Origin: PALSA-911 sp963743035
GTDB lineage: Bacteria > Pseudomonadota > Alphaproteobacteria > Acetobacterales > Acetobacteraceae
Reading direction: 5' to 3'
DNA: 64,000 bases
Assembly: GCA_963743035.1 (NCBI GenBank)
Contig: CAVUOB010000015.1
Span: forward strand, 62,001 to 126,000
This document shows positions 47,351-57,242 of the stretch, one piece after another. How positions within the stretch are numbered: the first letter of the stretch is position 1; every line of letters begins with the position of its first letter. Both the position numbers and the translations under genes were made by a program. Below the pieces are notes generated by a model. It was given only the letters and a program-made list of their open reading frames with translations. It had not been told where the DNA came from and ran no database searches.

Positions 47351-48402
47351 TTAGACCGGTTCGCTCGCCAGGATCGCCGCCTCGATGGCGCCCCTGTCCA
47401 TGCCGGTCTGGCCGATCACCACCACATGCCCGGCGCGGCTCTCGCCCGCTTCCCAGGGCCGGTCGAAATGCTGCCGGAACCGCGCGCCCACGCCCTGCAT
47501 CGCCAGCCGCATCGGCTTTCCCTGCACGGCGGCGAAGCCCTTCATGCGCAGCACGCCATGCGCCTCCGCGGCGCGCGCCAGCCGGGCCAGCAGCGCCTCC
47601 GCGTCGTCGATTTCCGGCAGCACGACGAAGAAACTCTCGAAATCGTCGTGCTCATGCGCGCCGTCCTCGGCGTCGTGATGCGACGGCCGCGCCGCCAGAT
47701 CGTCCTCGGCGGCAGCGCCCAGGCCGAGCAGGATGGCAGGGTCCAGCCGCCCCTCGCTGACGGCGATCACCTTCACCGCGCGCGGGATCGCCCCGGCGAT
47801 TTCGGCCCGCACCCGCGACCGCCTCGGCGCCGTCCAGCAGATCGGTCTTGTTCAGCAGCACCAGATCGGCGGCCCGCAGCTGGTCCTCGTAGACCTCGGC
47901 CAGCGGGTTGTCGTGATCGAGCGACGGATCGGCCGCGCGCTGGCGGGCGATCGCTTCCAGATCGTCGGCGAAGCGCCCGGCGGCAACCGCCGGGCCGTCG
48001 ACCACGGCGATCACGCCATCCACGGTGACGCGGGCGCGGATGCCCGGCCAGTTGAACGCCTTGATCAGCGGCTTCGGCAACGCCAGGCCGGAGGTCTCGA
48101 TCAGGATGTGCTCGGGCGGGTCGGGCCGGTCGAGCAGCGCCTCCATCGCCGGCAGGAAATCCTCGGCGACCGTGCAGCACAGGCAGCCATTGGCCAGTTC
48201 CACGATATCGTCCTCGGTGCAGCCGGCGATGCCGCAGCTGCGCAGCGTCTCGCCGTCGATGCCGAGCGCGCCGAACTCGTTGACGATGATCGCCAGCCGC
48301 CGCCCGCCGGCATTCTCCAGCACATGCCGCACCAGCGTGGTCTTACCGGCGCCGAGGAAGCCGGTGATGATGGTGGCGGGGATTTTTGCCGATGTGGCTC
48401 AT
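47351..48402 (-). CDS. cobW: CobW, G3E-family GTPase/metallochaperone (two frameshifts as read)
   Basis: CobW proteins are GTPases thought to deliver metal, here probably cobalt for CobN. The start frame has MSHIGK; after removal of one A in a run of five (about 48385) it continues TIITGFLGAGKTTLVRHVLE with the P-loop. The metal-binding CxCC motif is ANGCLCCTV; LIETSGLALPKPLIKAF and LLNKTDLL follow. A second extra base near 47817 shifts the C-terminal CobW_C domain, which contains a His/Asp/Glu-rich stretch (HHDAEDGAHEHDD). Corrected length is 349 residues. The cobN start follows within five bases. Confidence 0.9.
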
Positions 48403-48800
48403 GCGCGCAGCTCCGGTTCGAATCCAACGATCGGGGGCTGGAAAGCGGGCGATGATCGCGGCTTTCGAGCGAGGCCGGGCGGCGCGACGGCATAATCGTG
48501 CCGGTCTTCGACGCGCCATAGGAGGCGGCATAGGTCAGGATGTCGGCCGCGTCGCCGGCGGAAAGCCCGCCGAGCAGATAGCCCCATTTGCCCGCCATCG
48601 AGATCGCGGCGGTGCAGCCGCGCTCGCAGGACGCCAGGCAGACGACCTCGCGCAGCTCGACCGCCGCGTCCGGCTCCTGGGCCAGCAGGCGGGCGATCGC
48701 CGCGTGCAGATGCGCGCCCGGCGGGGTGGCGCCTTCGGCCAAGGTCCTGGCCGGCGCGGCAGGTCATGCAGATATGCAGGCATGGAACGGCGTCGGCCAT
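48399..48800 (-). CDS. DUF1636 metal-binding (ferredoxin-fold) protein (frameshifted as read)
   Basis: DUF1636 proteins are small, cysteine-rich, probably 2Fe-2S thioredoxin-like ferredoxins often found beside cobW/cobN. The N-terminus is MADAVPCLHICMTCRAGQ; the next frame has REVVCLASCERGCTAAISMA and GASKTGTIMPSRRPASL. Cysteines at CxxxC and CxxxC-type spacing are retained. Extra bases near 48745, 48468 and 48440 break the frame; the corrected protein has 132 residues and ends VGFEPELRA with its stop overlapping the cobW ATG. It is the first gene after the cobalamin riboswitch. Confidence 0.8.
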   Translation of the reverse strand: MADAVPCLHICMTCRAGQDLGRRRHPAGRASARGDRPPAGPGAGRGGRAARGRLPGVLRARLHRRDLDGGQMGLSARRAFRRRRGRHPDLCRLLWRVEDRHDYAVAPPGLARKPRSSPAFQPPIVGFEPELRA

Positions 48801-48957
48801 CGGACCCCCAAATACGTTCCACGCGCGGCAAGGCACGTGCAGCCATGGGGTGCAAACCGCCCCCGGAGCCCGATCCAGGGGTCGACGGTCGACATCGTCG
48901 TCACACCGGGGCACCCCGCCCGGCATCGCGGTCCGTCCGGCCACCGTTCGGCCGCCG

Positions 48958-49190
48958 GGGATGGCAGGTCTCCTGGCTCGCGGATCCGGGGCCTGGCGCC
49001 TGCGCGCCAAACCCGCTCGCTGCCCGTCGGCCTTCCCGGAGTCCGAGCCTTCCAGTGGCCGTGCGACGGGCTGCTTTCCGCTTACAGTTGCGGGGGCAGC
49101 CGCGGCATTGGGGGAAACCCCCGCACCGCATTCCCTTTTCACCTTCCGCATGGAAGGACCATCTGCGCTTCAGCTATTACCCGCCGCGTC
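48958..49190 (-). ncRNA. Cobalamin (AdoCbl) riboswitch, leftward
   Basis: Read on the minus strand, the conserved core GCTGCCCCCGCAACTGTAAG lies near 49098, preceded by AAGGGAATGCGGTGCGG, and the B12 box AGCCAGGAGACCTGCC is at the 3' end (48960-48975). GGAAGGC and GGCCACTGG lie between, as in the family. This orientation places it in the 5' leader of the DUF1636-cobW-cobN-cobG-cobH-cobI-cobJ run, which would be shut down by adenosylcobalamin. The 157 bases between it and the first ATG would hold the expression platform. Confidence 0.92.
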
Positions 49191-49214
49191 CTCCTTTCGT
49201 CAAAGGCCAGCCTG

Positions 49215-49715
49215 TTGTCCCTGACCCTCGTCCTCGGCGGTGCGCGTTCCGGCAAGAGCCGCCATGCCGAGGCGCTGGTGACCGGCCACCCGCCGCCCTG
49301 GGTCTATATCGCCACCGCCCAGGCCTTCGATGACGAGATGCGCGCCCGCATCGCCGATCACCGCGCCCGCCGCGCGGCCGGCTGGCGCACGATGGAGGCG
49401 CCGCTCGATCTCGCCCGGGCGCTGGGCGAAGCGGCGGATGCCCCGGTGCTGGTGGACTGCCTGACCCTGTGGCTGACCAACCTGATGCTCGGCGAACACG
49501 ACCTGCCGGCCTCCATCGCGGCGCTCGAGGCGGCGCTGTCCGCCCGCACGGCGCCGACCGTGCTGGTCAGCAACGAGGTCGGCCTCGGCATCGTGCCGGA
49601 CAACGCCCTGGCCCGGGCGTTTCGCGACCAGGCCGGCCTGCTCAACCAGCGCATCGCCGCGCGGGCCGACCGGGTGCTATTCATCGCCGCCGGCTTGCCG
49701 ATGCGGCTGAAATGA
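49215..49715 (+). CDS. cobP: CobP/CobU, adenosylcobinamide kinase/guanylyltransferase
   Basis: This bifunctional enzyme phosphorylates adenosylcobinamide and adds GMP. The N-terminal P-loop is LVLGGARSGKSRHAEAL; VLVDCLTLWLTNLML and VLVSNEVGLGIVPDN are the other family motifs, and the C-terminus is RVLFIAAGLPMRLK. The protein is about 166 residues. The TTG at 49215 is the most likely start because the signature strand follows at once, but no clear ribosome-binding site is seen. It is divergent from the riboswitch; the two promoters must overlap in about 25 bases or lie inside cobP. Confidence 0.9.
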   Translation: MSLTLVLGGARSGKSRHAEALVTGHPPPWVYIATAQAFDDEMRARIADHRARRAAGWRTMEAPLDLARALGEAADAPVLVDCLTLWLTNLMLGEHDLPASIAALEAALSARTAPTVLVSNEVGLGIVPDNALARAFRDQAGLLNQRIAARADRVLFIAAGLPMRLK

Positions 49716-49725
49716 TGGGACGACG

Positions 49726-50331
49726 ATGACCGAGGATGCCGAGGCGCATCACCGCGCGAAAATGCAGAAGCGCAAGGCAGTGCAGGACCAGGAGGTCGCC
49801 GGCAAGACGATCGAGAAGGGGCTGCTGATCGTCCATACCGGCGCCGGCAAGGGCAAATCCACCGCGGCCTTCGGCCTGCTGCTGCGCATGCTCGGCCATG
49901 GCCGCAAGGTGGGCGTGGTGCAGTTCATCAAGGGCGCCTGGTCCACCGGGGAGCGTTCCGCGCTGGAACGCTTTTCCGACCTCGTCACCTGGCACACGAT
50001 GGGCGAGGGGTTCACCTGGGAAACCCAGGACCGCGCCCGGGACGTCGCCGCCTGCCGGCGGGCCTGGGAAAAGGCGGTTGAATTGATGCGGCGGGAAGAC
50101 ATCGCCCTGCTGCTGCTCGACGAACTGAACATCGCGCTGCGCTACGAATATCTGTCCGTGGACGAAGTGCTGGCCGGCCTCGCCGCCCGGCCGGCGGGCA
50201 TGCATGTGGTGATCACCGGGCGCAACGCCCGCCCGGCGCTGATCGAGGCGGCTGACCTGGTGACCGAGATGGTCGCCACCAGGCACCATTTCGCCGCCGG
50301 GGTGAAGGCGCAGCCGGGCATCGAGTTCTGA
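49726..50331 (+). CDS. cobO: CobO/BtuR, corrinoid adenosyltransferase
   Basis: CobO transfers the adenosyl group of ATP to cobalt. The 201-residue protein has an N-terminal helix (EAHHRAKMQKRKAVQ), the P-loop VHTGAGKGKSTAAFGL (about 36-51), VVQFIKGAW and LLLLDELNIALRYEYL. The ATG at 49726 is 10 bases after the cobP stop. Intact and normal length. Confidence 0.94.
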   Translation: MTEDAEAHHRAKMQKRKAVQDQEVAGKTIEKGLLIVHTGAGKGKSTAAFGLLLRMLGHGRKVGVVQFIKGAWSTGERSALERFSDLVTWHTMGEGFTWETQDRARDVAACRRAWEKAVELMRREDIALLLLDELNIALRYEYLSVDEVLAGLAARPAGMHVVITGRNARPALIEAADLVTEMVATRHHFAAGVKAQPGIEF

Positions 50332-50345
50332 CCGCCCGGGTCCTG

Positions 50346-51792
50346 ATGTTCCAGGGCACCGGCTCCAGCGTCGGCAAGTCGGTGCTGGTGGCGGGGCTGG
50401 CGCGGGCCTTGCGGCTGCGCGGCATCGAAGTGCGTCCGTTCAAGCCGCAGAACATGTCCAACAATGCCGCCGTCACGCCCGATGGCGGCGAGATCGGCCG
50501 CGCCCAGGCGCTGCAGGCGCGGGCCTGCGGCGTGGCGCCGAGCGTGCACATGAACCCGGTGCTGCTGAAGCCGCAGAGCGAGACCGGCGCGCAGGTCATC
50601 GTCCAGGGCCAGGTCTTCGCCACCGCCCGGGCGCGCGAGTACCAAGGCCTGAAACCCGGCCTGATGCCGCGCGTGCTGGAAAGCCTTTCCCGGCTGCGGG
50701 CGGAGGCGGAAATCGTGCTGGTGGAGGGCGCGGGCAGCGCGTCGGAGATCAATCTGCGCGCCGGCGACATCGCCAATATGGGCTTCGCCCGCGCCGCCGG
50801 CGCGCCGGTGGTGCTGATCGGCGACATCGACCGCGGCGGGGTGATCGCCAGCCTGGTCGGCACAAAGGCGGTGCTGGATCCCGAGGACGCCGCGCTGATC
50901 CGCGGCTTCATCGTCAACCGGATGCGCGGCGACGCCTCGCTGTTCGCCGCCGGCATGGACGCCATCGCCGCGCGCACCGGCTGGCCCGCGCTCGGCCTGG
51001 TGCCGTTCTTCGACCGCATGCGCGATCTGCCGGCCGAGGACGCGCAGGATCTCGCGGACCGCGCCCGCCGCCGGCAGGACGGCGCCCGCCTGCGGATCGC
51101 GGTGCCGATGCTGCCGCGCATCGCCAATTTCGACGATCTCGATCCGCTGGCCGCCGAGCCGGACGTCGATCTGACGATGGTCCCGCCCGGCACCGCTTTG
51201 CCGGTCTGCGACCTGGTCATCCTGCCGGGCTCGAAGGCCACCATCGCCGACCTCGCCGCGCTGCGCGGCGAAGGCTGGGACATCGACCTCGCCGCGCATC
51301 ACCGGCGCGGCGGGCACATAATCGGCCTGTGCGGCGGCTATCAGATGCTGGGGCGCAGCATCGCCGATCCCGCTGGGATCGAGGGACCGCCGGGCTCGGT
51401 GGCCGGGCTGGGGCTGCTGGACATCGACACGGTGCTGACGCCGACCAAGACGCTGGAGCCGGCCAACGGCATCGTGCGGGCCGACGGCGAAAATTTCACC
51501 GGATACGAAATGCACATGGGCCGCAGCACCGGCCCGGCAACGGAACATCCCCTGCTGTCACTGTCGGACGGGCGCCCCGAAGGCGCGGTCTCCCCCGACG
51601 GCCGGGTCAGCGGCACCTATGTGCACGGGCTGTTCGCCGCCGACGCGGCCCGCGCCGGCTTCCTGCGCCGCCTCGGCGCGGTCCCGTCCGCGCGCAATCA
51701 TGACGGCCGCGGTCGAGGCGACCCTGGACGCGCTGGCGGCGCATCTGGAAGCCTGCATCGACATCGACCGCCTGCTCACCCTCGCGCAATAA
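50346..51792 (+). CDS. cobQ: CobQ, cobyric acid synthase (frameshifted near 3' end as read)
   Basis: CobQ amidates four side chains of adenosylcobyrinic acid a,c-diamide using glutamine. The protein has the P-loop-like FQGTGSSVGKSVLVAGLAR (2-20), FKPQNMSNNAA, and the amidotransferase cysteine in IIGLCGGYQMLGR near 335, then the His in GTYVHGLF. One extra base near 51706 shifts the last 28 residues; corrected they read AAVEATLDALAAHLEACIDI to the stop at 51792, 481 residues in all. Homologues usually begin a few residues earlier, so translation may start upstream of this ATG, overlapping the cobO stop. Confidence 0.92.
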
Positions 51793-52776
51793 TCACCGCG
51801 ATCAAGAGCAGGATCGCCGCGAACTGCACCACGCAGGCGCGGCGATACAGCGCCAGCGCCCGGTCCAGGTCGGCCGGCGTCGCCTCCGCCCGCCCGTCGC
51901 CCATCCAGCCATCCTCCACGCGCGTCGCTGCCATAGACCCGCGGCCCGGCCAGCCGCAGGCCCAGCGCGCCGGCCATCGCCGCCTCCGGCCAGCCGGCAT
52001 TGGGCGAGCGGTGCCGGCCCGCATCCCGGCGCACCGCGCGCAGCGCCGCCAGCCGGCGACGCGCCGGGCAGCAGCGCCGCCGCCAGCACGATCCAGCACG
52101 CGGCCAGGCGGGACGCCGGCAGGTTGATCCCATCGTCCAGCCGCGCCGCCGCCCAGCCGAACGCCGCGTGGCGCTCGCTGCGATGGCCGATCATGCTGTC
52201 GGCGGTGTTCACCGCCTTGTAGAACACGATCCCCGGCAGCCCGCCCAGCGCGCACCAGAACGCCGGCGCGACCACGCCATCGGAAAAATTCTCCGCCAGG
52301 CTCTCGATGGCGGCGCGCACCACGCCGGCCTCGTCCAGGCTGTCCGGATTGCGCCCGACGATGTGCGACACGCCCGCCCGCCCGCCGGCCAGACCGTCTC
52401 GCCGCAGCCCGTCGCCGACGGCGCGGACATGCGCGAACAGGCTGCGCTGGGCGAGCAGGGTGCTGGCGAGCAGCGCCAGCACCGCGAGCCCCACGGGAAT
52501 GCCCAGCCATTCCAGCAGCACGGATTGCAGCACCGCCGCCGGCCCCGCCGTCGCCACCACCAGCAGCACCACCGCCAACACGCCAAAACCGCGCCGCGCC
52601 GCGCCGGACAGCGTCTCCCGGTTCAGCGTCCGGTCCAGCCAGCCGATCAGCGCGCCGATCCAGACGACAGGATGGCGCAGGATGCGGTACAGCGGGTCCG
52701 GATATCCCACCCCCGCCTCGATCGCGAGCGCGCCCGCGACCAGCAGGAGGTGGTGGATGGCGGTCAGCGGAGGCAC
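51776..52776 (-). CDS. cobD: CobD/CbiB, adenosylcobinamide-phosphate synthase (two frameshifts as read)
   Basis: This integral membrane enzyme attaches aminopropanol (phosphate) to adenosylcobyric acid. Motifs are GYPDPLYRILRHPVVWIG (about 24-41), GRNPDSLDEAGVVRAAIES, ENFSDGVVAPAFW and FYKAVNTADSMIGHRS; hydrophobic helices lie at about 8-22, 60-80 and at the C-terminus. Extra bases near 52068 and 51920 break the frame; the corrected protein has 332 residues. It converges with cobQ, overlapping by 17 bases, and diverges from cobC. Confidence 0.9.
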
Positions 52777-52799
52777 GGGTTTGCGGGGGACATGGATCG

Positions 52800-53831
52800 G
52801 TGGCTAGCACGGCATTTCACGGCGGGGCAGGGGAGGCCATCGCCCATGGCGGGCGGATCGGCCAGGCGCGCATCCGCTTTCCCGGCGCGCCCGAGCCGTT
52901 CATCGACCTGTCCACCGGCATCAATCCCGTGGCCTATCCGCTGCCGCCCTTGCCCGCCTCCGCCTTCGCCCGCCTGCCCGAGCCGGAGGCGCTGGACGCG
53001 TTGCAGCAAGCGGCGGCCCGCGCCTATGGCGCCGCCGACCCCACGATGGTGGCGGCCGCGCCGGGCACGCAGATCCTGATCGACCTGCTGCCCCGGCTCT
53101 GGCCGGCGGCCCGCGTCGCGGTGCTGGGCCCGACCTATGCCGAGCACGCGGCCGCGTGGCGGCGGGGCGGCGCTCAAGTCGCGGACATCCCGGCAACGGA
53201 CATCCCAGCACTGGCAGCTTCCGGCGACGCAACCTGCGTGGTGGCGTGCAACCCCAACAATCCGGACGGAAGCCGCATCCCGCCCCCGGCGCTGCTGGCC
53301 CTGGCGGACCGCCTGGCCGCGCGCGGCGGCCTGCTGGTGGTCGACGAGGCATTCGCCGACCTGGAACCCGAAGGCTTCAGCCTGGCGCCGTTTCTGCCGC
53401 ATGCCGCGATCGTGATCCTGCGCTCCTTCGGCAAGACCTATGGCCTGGCCGGCCTGCGGCTCGGCTTCGCCCTGGCCACGCCGGACCGCGCGGCGCAGAT
53501 CCGCGCCGCGCTGGGTCCCTGGGCGGTGTCCGGCCCGGCCCTGGCGGTCGGCACACAGGCCCTGGCGGACCGCGCCTGGCTGGAGGCCGCCCGCCGGCGC
53601 CTCGGCGCCGACACCGAACGGCTGGACCGCCTGCTGCGCGAGGCAGGGCTGCGCGTCATCGGCGGCACGCATCTGTTCCGCCTGGCAGAGACGCTCTCGG
53701 CTGCCGCCGTCTTCGACCGCCTGGGCCGCGCCGGCATCCTGGTGCGCCAATTCGACCGTCCCGACCGGCTGCGATTCGGCCTGCCCGGCAGCGAAGAAGA
53801 ATGGACCAGGCTGCGCGCCGCACTCGCCTGA
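52800..53831 (+). CDS. cobC: CobC, threonine-phosphate decarboxylase (PLP-dependent)
   Basis: This class I aminotransferase-fold enzyme decarboxylates L-threonine phosphate to aminopropanol phosphate, the substrate joined by CobD. The 343-residue protein has FIDLSTGINPVAYPLP (about 34-49), VVACNPNNPDGS, LLVVDEAFADLEP and the PLP lysine in ILRSFGKTYGLAGLRLGF (about 204-221). The start is GTG at 52800, 23 bases from the divergent cobD start. Named by the Pseudomonas convention; it is unrelated to the phosphatase at 32785. Confidence 0.92.
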   Translation: MASTAFHGGAGEAIAHGGRIGQARIRFPGAPEPFIDLSTGINPVAYPLPPLPASAFARLPEPEALDALQQAAARAYGAADPTMVAAAPGTQILIDLLPRLWPAARVAVLGPTYAEHAAAWRRGGAQVADIPATDIPALAASGDATCVVACNPNNPDGSRIPPPALLALADRLAARGGLLVVDEAFADLEPEGFSLAPFLPHAAIVILRSFGKTYGLAGLRLGFALATPDRAAQIRAALGPWAVSGPALAVGTQALADRAWLEAARRRLGADTERLDRLLREAGLRVIGGTHLFRLAETLSAAAVFDRLGRAGILVRQFDRPDRLRFGLPGSEEEWTRLRAALA

Positions 53832-53989
53832 GGCCCGGAACGGTCAAGTGGAACCGCCGCCCCGTATGGCCAATGTTCATGGCCAATGTTCATGGGTCCA
53901 TGCCAGGAAACGCGTGCGGATCGGGGGGGACAACGGCGCGGATTCATGGCAGGATCACGCCGTGACAACCTCGGACCTTGCGACCGCCG

Positions 53990-54529
53990 ATGCGACAATT
54001 GCTGCTCCTGCGCCACGCGAAGTCGTCCTGGGACGATCCGCAGCTTTCGGACCACGCGCGGCCGCTGAATTCGCGCGGCCGCAAGGCGGCCAAGGCGATG
54101 CGCCATGCCATGCGCGACCTCGGCCTGGCGCCCGACATCGTGCTGGTGTCCTCCGCCAGGCGGACGCTGCAGACGCTGGAAGCGCTGGAGCCATGGGACG
54201 ACCAGCCGCTGATCGAGCCGATGGACCAGCTCTATCTCGCCGACGCCCAGAAGCTGCTCGCGGCACTTCGGGACGTGTCGGACACCGCGCGCAGCGTGCT
54301 GCTGATCGGCCACAACCCGGGCCTGCACGACCTCGCCATGCTGCTGGTCGGCGACCGCGCCATGAAGGGGGCCGAGCCGCCCCGCAACATCAGCCGCCTG
54401 GCGGAAGGCTATCCGACCGGCGCGCTGACCGAATTCTCCATCCCGGGCCCCTGGTCGCAGCTCAACGAGGGCGGCGGGCGGCTGCTGCGCTTCCTGGCGC
54501 CGCGCGACCTGCCAGAACTCGCTGCCTGA
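53990..54529 (+). CDS. SixA-type histidine phosphatase
   Basis: Members of the histidine phosphatase superfamily related to SixA remove phosphate from phosphohistidine. The protein of about 179 residues begins MRQLLLLRHAKSSWDD with the RHG-like RHA motif, has VLVSSARRTLQTLEAL, and the second catalytic histidine in VLLIGHNPGLHDLAMLL. Start is the ATG at 53990. It precedes the CYTH-CHAD gene by 53 bases; both may act on phosphate metabolism, but no operon signal proves this. Confidence 0.88.
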   Translation: MRQLLLLRHAKSSWDDPQLSDHARPLNSRGRKAAKAMRHAMRDLGLAPDIVLVSSARRTLQTLEALEPWDDQPLIEPMDQLYLADAQKLLAALRDVSDTARSVLLIGHNPGLHDLAMLLVGDRAMKGAEPPRNISRLAEGYPTGALTEFSIPGPWSQLNEGGGRLLRFLAPRDLPELAA

Positions 54530-54582
54530 CGTGACTGGCTGCGTGATTTGGCTGGCTGCCTGACCTGAGGATCTGCTGGCCT

Positions 54583-56140
54583 ATGCAATGGGACCTGGTT
54601 CTCCGCCCCGAGGACGCCGCGCGCCTGAGCCGGCTGAAATCGCTCGCCCCCCTGCGCGAGGGGCGGTCGCGCAGCCGCGCGGTGCGGATCGTCTGGCACG
54701 ACTCGCCGGAGGCCGCGCTGGCCAAGGCCGGCCTGGCCCTGGTGGAACAGCGCGCAAGCTGGCGGCTGGAGCGGATGCGCCCGGCCCAGGCCGCAAATCC
54801 CGGCACGCTCTGGACCCCCGGCACCGCGCCGCCGGTGCTGGCGCAGGCCGCCACCCGGGATGAACTCGCGGCCACCCTGGCCGCCCCCGGCAACGACGAG
54901 GCGCCGATCCCGCTGCCCGCGCCCGGCCTTCCCGAACCCTGTATCCCCAAACCTTGTATCCCATGGGCGGCGTTCGAGGGCAGGGCGCTCGCCCTGACGC
55001 TGCGCCATGAGGCCGGCCCGGTCGAGCTGACCATCCTGCAGGGCGCGATCCGCACCGTGATGCGCGAGCACCCGGTCTGCCGGGTGCAGCTCGCCGGCCC
55101 GGTGCCGGCCACGGCGGCGATCGCGCTGCAACTGGCCGGCGAGGCGGGCCTCGCGGTGCCGCGCGCCAGCCTGGCCGAAGAGGCGCTGGCGGCGGCGCGC
55201 GGCGCTACGCCGGGCCCGCGCGCGCTCGGCGCGCCCAGGCTGTCGCCGGGGCTCACCGTCGCGGAGGCGTTCGACCATATCGTCGCCCATCTCGGCGACG
55301 TGATCCTGTACCTGGGCGCCGATCGCCGCAGGCGGCAATGACGGGCCGGAGCCGGTGCACCAGATGCGCGTGGCGACGCGCCGGCTGCGCTCGGCCCTCT
55401 CGGTGTTCAGCCGCGCCACCGCCTCGCCCAGCGTGGCGGAGGCCGATGCCGGGCTGAAGGCGCTGGCCGCCTCGCTCGGCCCGGCGCGCGACTGGGACGT
55501 GTTCAATGCCGGCATCGGCGCGACCATCGGCCAGGCCTTCGACGCCGACCTGCAGGAGGGCCAAGCGGTCGCCCGGCTGCTGGCGGCGACCGAGCGCCAG
55601 CGCCTCGCCGGCTACGAGGCGCTGCGCCGCTTCGTGGCCGCGCCGGAATTCCGCCTGCTGGGCATCCGCCTCGCCGTGCTGGCGGGCGCGCGCCCGTGGC
55701 AGGCGGAAATCGACGAGGCCGAACGCGCCGCGCTCGATCTGCCGCTGAAGGAATTCGCCGCCGGCGTGCTGGCGCGGCGATGGAAGCGGATGTTCGCCGA
55801 AGGCGACGACATCGAGCATCTGGAAGCGGACAAGCTGCACGAAATCCGCCTGCGGGCGAAGCGGCTGCGCTACGCGGCGGAATTCTTCGCCGCGCTGTTC
55901 CCGCACAAGGCCACCAGGCGCTTCATCCAGCGGCTGAGCGCGCTGCAGGAGGAGCTGGGCCTGCTGAACGATGGCGCGGTGGCGGCCAGCCTGCTGCAGG
56001 CCTTGCCCGGCAGCGGCACCGACCGGGCCTTCGCGATCGGCGCGGTGCGCGGCTTCGTCGCCGCCATCGGCGGGGCGTCGCGCGCCGGGATCGCCGGGGC
56101 CTGGAAGAAGTTCCGCAAGCAGGAACCCTTCTGGACCTGA
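54583..56140 (+). CDS. CYTH-like/CHAD domain protein (frameshifted as read)
   Basis: CHAD domains bind polyphosphate, and CYTH domains hydrolyse triphosphates; their fusion resembles E. coli YgiF inorganic triphosphatase. The first frame (to about 55330) gives a CYTH-like region with degenerate acidic residues (MQWDLVLRPEDAARL, FEGRALALTLRHEAGPVEL). The second begins EPVHQMRVATRRLRSAL, the CHAD start, and continues with the basic helical KLHEIRLRAKRLRYAAEFF. One extra base near 55333 breaks it; the corrected length is 518 residues. A start only eight codons upstream is not excluded. Confidence 0.82.
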
Positions 56141-56373
56141 CAAAACCGCGGCACAGGACGGATCCGTGGTTGCGCGCGGATGCCCAGCGGGCTACCCGTG
56201 GCCGCCCATCGTCCCCGCGCCGCCGGCCCTTCGTCGCCGCCGGCGCCTATAGCAATCATGCCGCCGGCCGACCGTCTGCCGGCAGCGCCCATAGCAATAA
56301 GGCTCCGCGCACCGTGGCACTGCGCCGCCCACGCCGTATCTTCCGCTCCTCCCTGCCTCGCCCGCGGCGCAGG

Positions 56374-56985
56374 ATGCCCAGGCTCGGCTTTTCCGTCCGC
56401 CCGATGCATGTCGGCATCGGCGCGATCGCGCTGGCCTTCCTCGGCCTCGCGGCCCTGGTCACAGCCGGCACCCGCTTCCCGATCGGTTCCCAGGGCGCAG
56501 GTCCACAGGATAACGCGTCCGCCGGGCGTACCGCGCCCGCGGACCGGCTGGAAGCCAGGGCATCCGACGTCTCCGTCGTCGACGGCAGCACCCTGCGCCT
56601 GGCGGACCGGGTGGTGCGGCTGGCCGGCATCGACACGCCGGCGCGCGGCCAGGCCTGCCAGGCATCCGGCTTCGATTGCGGCGCGGCCTCCACCGCCGCC
56701 CTGGCGGCCCTGGTGCGCGACCGCCGCGTCGCCTGCGAGGTGCGCGACGCCAACTCCATGGGAAGGCCACTGGCGATCTGCGCGGCGGGCGGGACAGAGT
56801 TGAACCACGCCCTGGTTGCCGCCGGCTGGGCCCGGGCCGGCAGCGCCGCGAGCGTGAGCGGCGCCCGGGCGGAAGACCTCGGGAACGCCGAGAAACTGGC
56901 CCGCGCCGAGCATCGCGGCCTCTGGGCGCATCGCGCCGGTGGCCAGGCCGGCGCTGCGGACGACGCCGACGCGCCCAACTGGTAG
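56374..56985 (+). CDS. Thermonuclease (SNase) family protein with N-terminal membrane anchor
   Basis: Staphylococcal-nuclease-like proteins cleave nucleic acids with Ca2+. After ATG 56374 a basic N-terminus is followed by a hydrophobic helix (GIGAIALAFLGLAALVTAG, about 14-32), so the protein is secreted or anchored. The nuclease core has VVDGSTLRLADRVVRLAGID, CQASGFDCGAAST and HALVAAGWARAG. The usual catalytic arginine/glutamate pair is only partly visible (ACEVRDANSMGRP), so activity is not certain. About 203 residues. Upstream frame reaches 55696 but overlaps CHAD coding. Confidence 0.78.
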   Translation: MPRLGFSVRPMHVGIGAIALAFLGLAALVTAGTRFPIGSQGAGPQDNASAGRTAPADRLEARASDVSVVDGSTLRLADRVVRLAGIDTPARGQACQASGFDCGAASTAALAALVRDRRVACEVRDANSMGRPLAICAAGGTELNHALVAAGWARAGSAASVSGARAEDLGNAEKLARAEHRGLWAHRAGGQAGAADDADAPNW

Positions 56986-57204
56986 CCGGGAAGAACGCAT
57001 GGTGCGGGCCATGCTGCGGGCGCGAAGGTTGCGTCCGCCGCCACTCCGCCATAATTTTCCCCCGAGCCAGAATTCCCGACCAATTGGCTTTGCCGGAGGA
57101 TGCGTCCATCACCATTTCCAGGGCAGAGGTTCCCCCTGGTGAGGTGCAGCCGTCCGGCACGAAGTTGGCCCGGCTGGAATACGTAACACCGCGAACTTTC
57201 ACGC

Positions 57205-57220
57205 GAAGGCAAACGCCTTC
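57205..57220. promoter_or_regulatory. Small hairpin in the gltA leader
   Basis: GAAGGC-aaac-GCCTTC forms a six-base-pair stem ending 22 bases before the gltA ATG, next to the ribosome-binding site AAGGAAA. It might affect translation; no known riboswitch resembles it. Confidence 0.3.
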
Positions 57221-57242
57221 CAACGGACACAAGGAAAATAGC

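Noticed and set aside
43982..48800. Genuine mass pseudogenisation of the cobalamin cluster
   Set aside because: All catalytic motifs are intact, each gene regains normal length with simple base removal, and insertions far outnumber deletions. A sequencing cause is more likely.
48958..49190. Riboswitch for cobP-cobO-cobQ on the plus strand
   Set aside because: The B12 box and the core are in sense orientation on the minus strand only.
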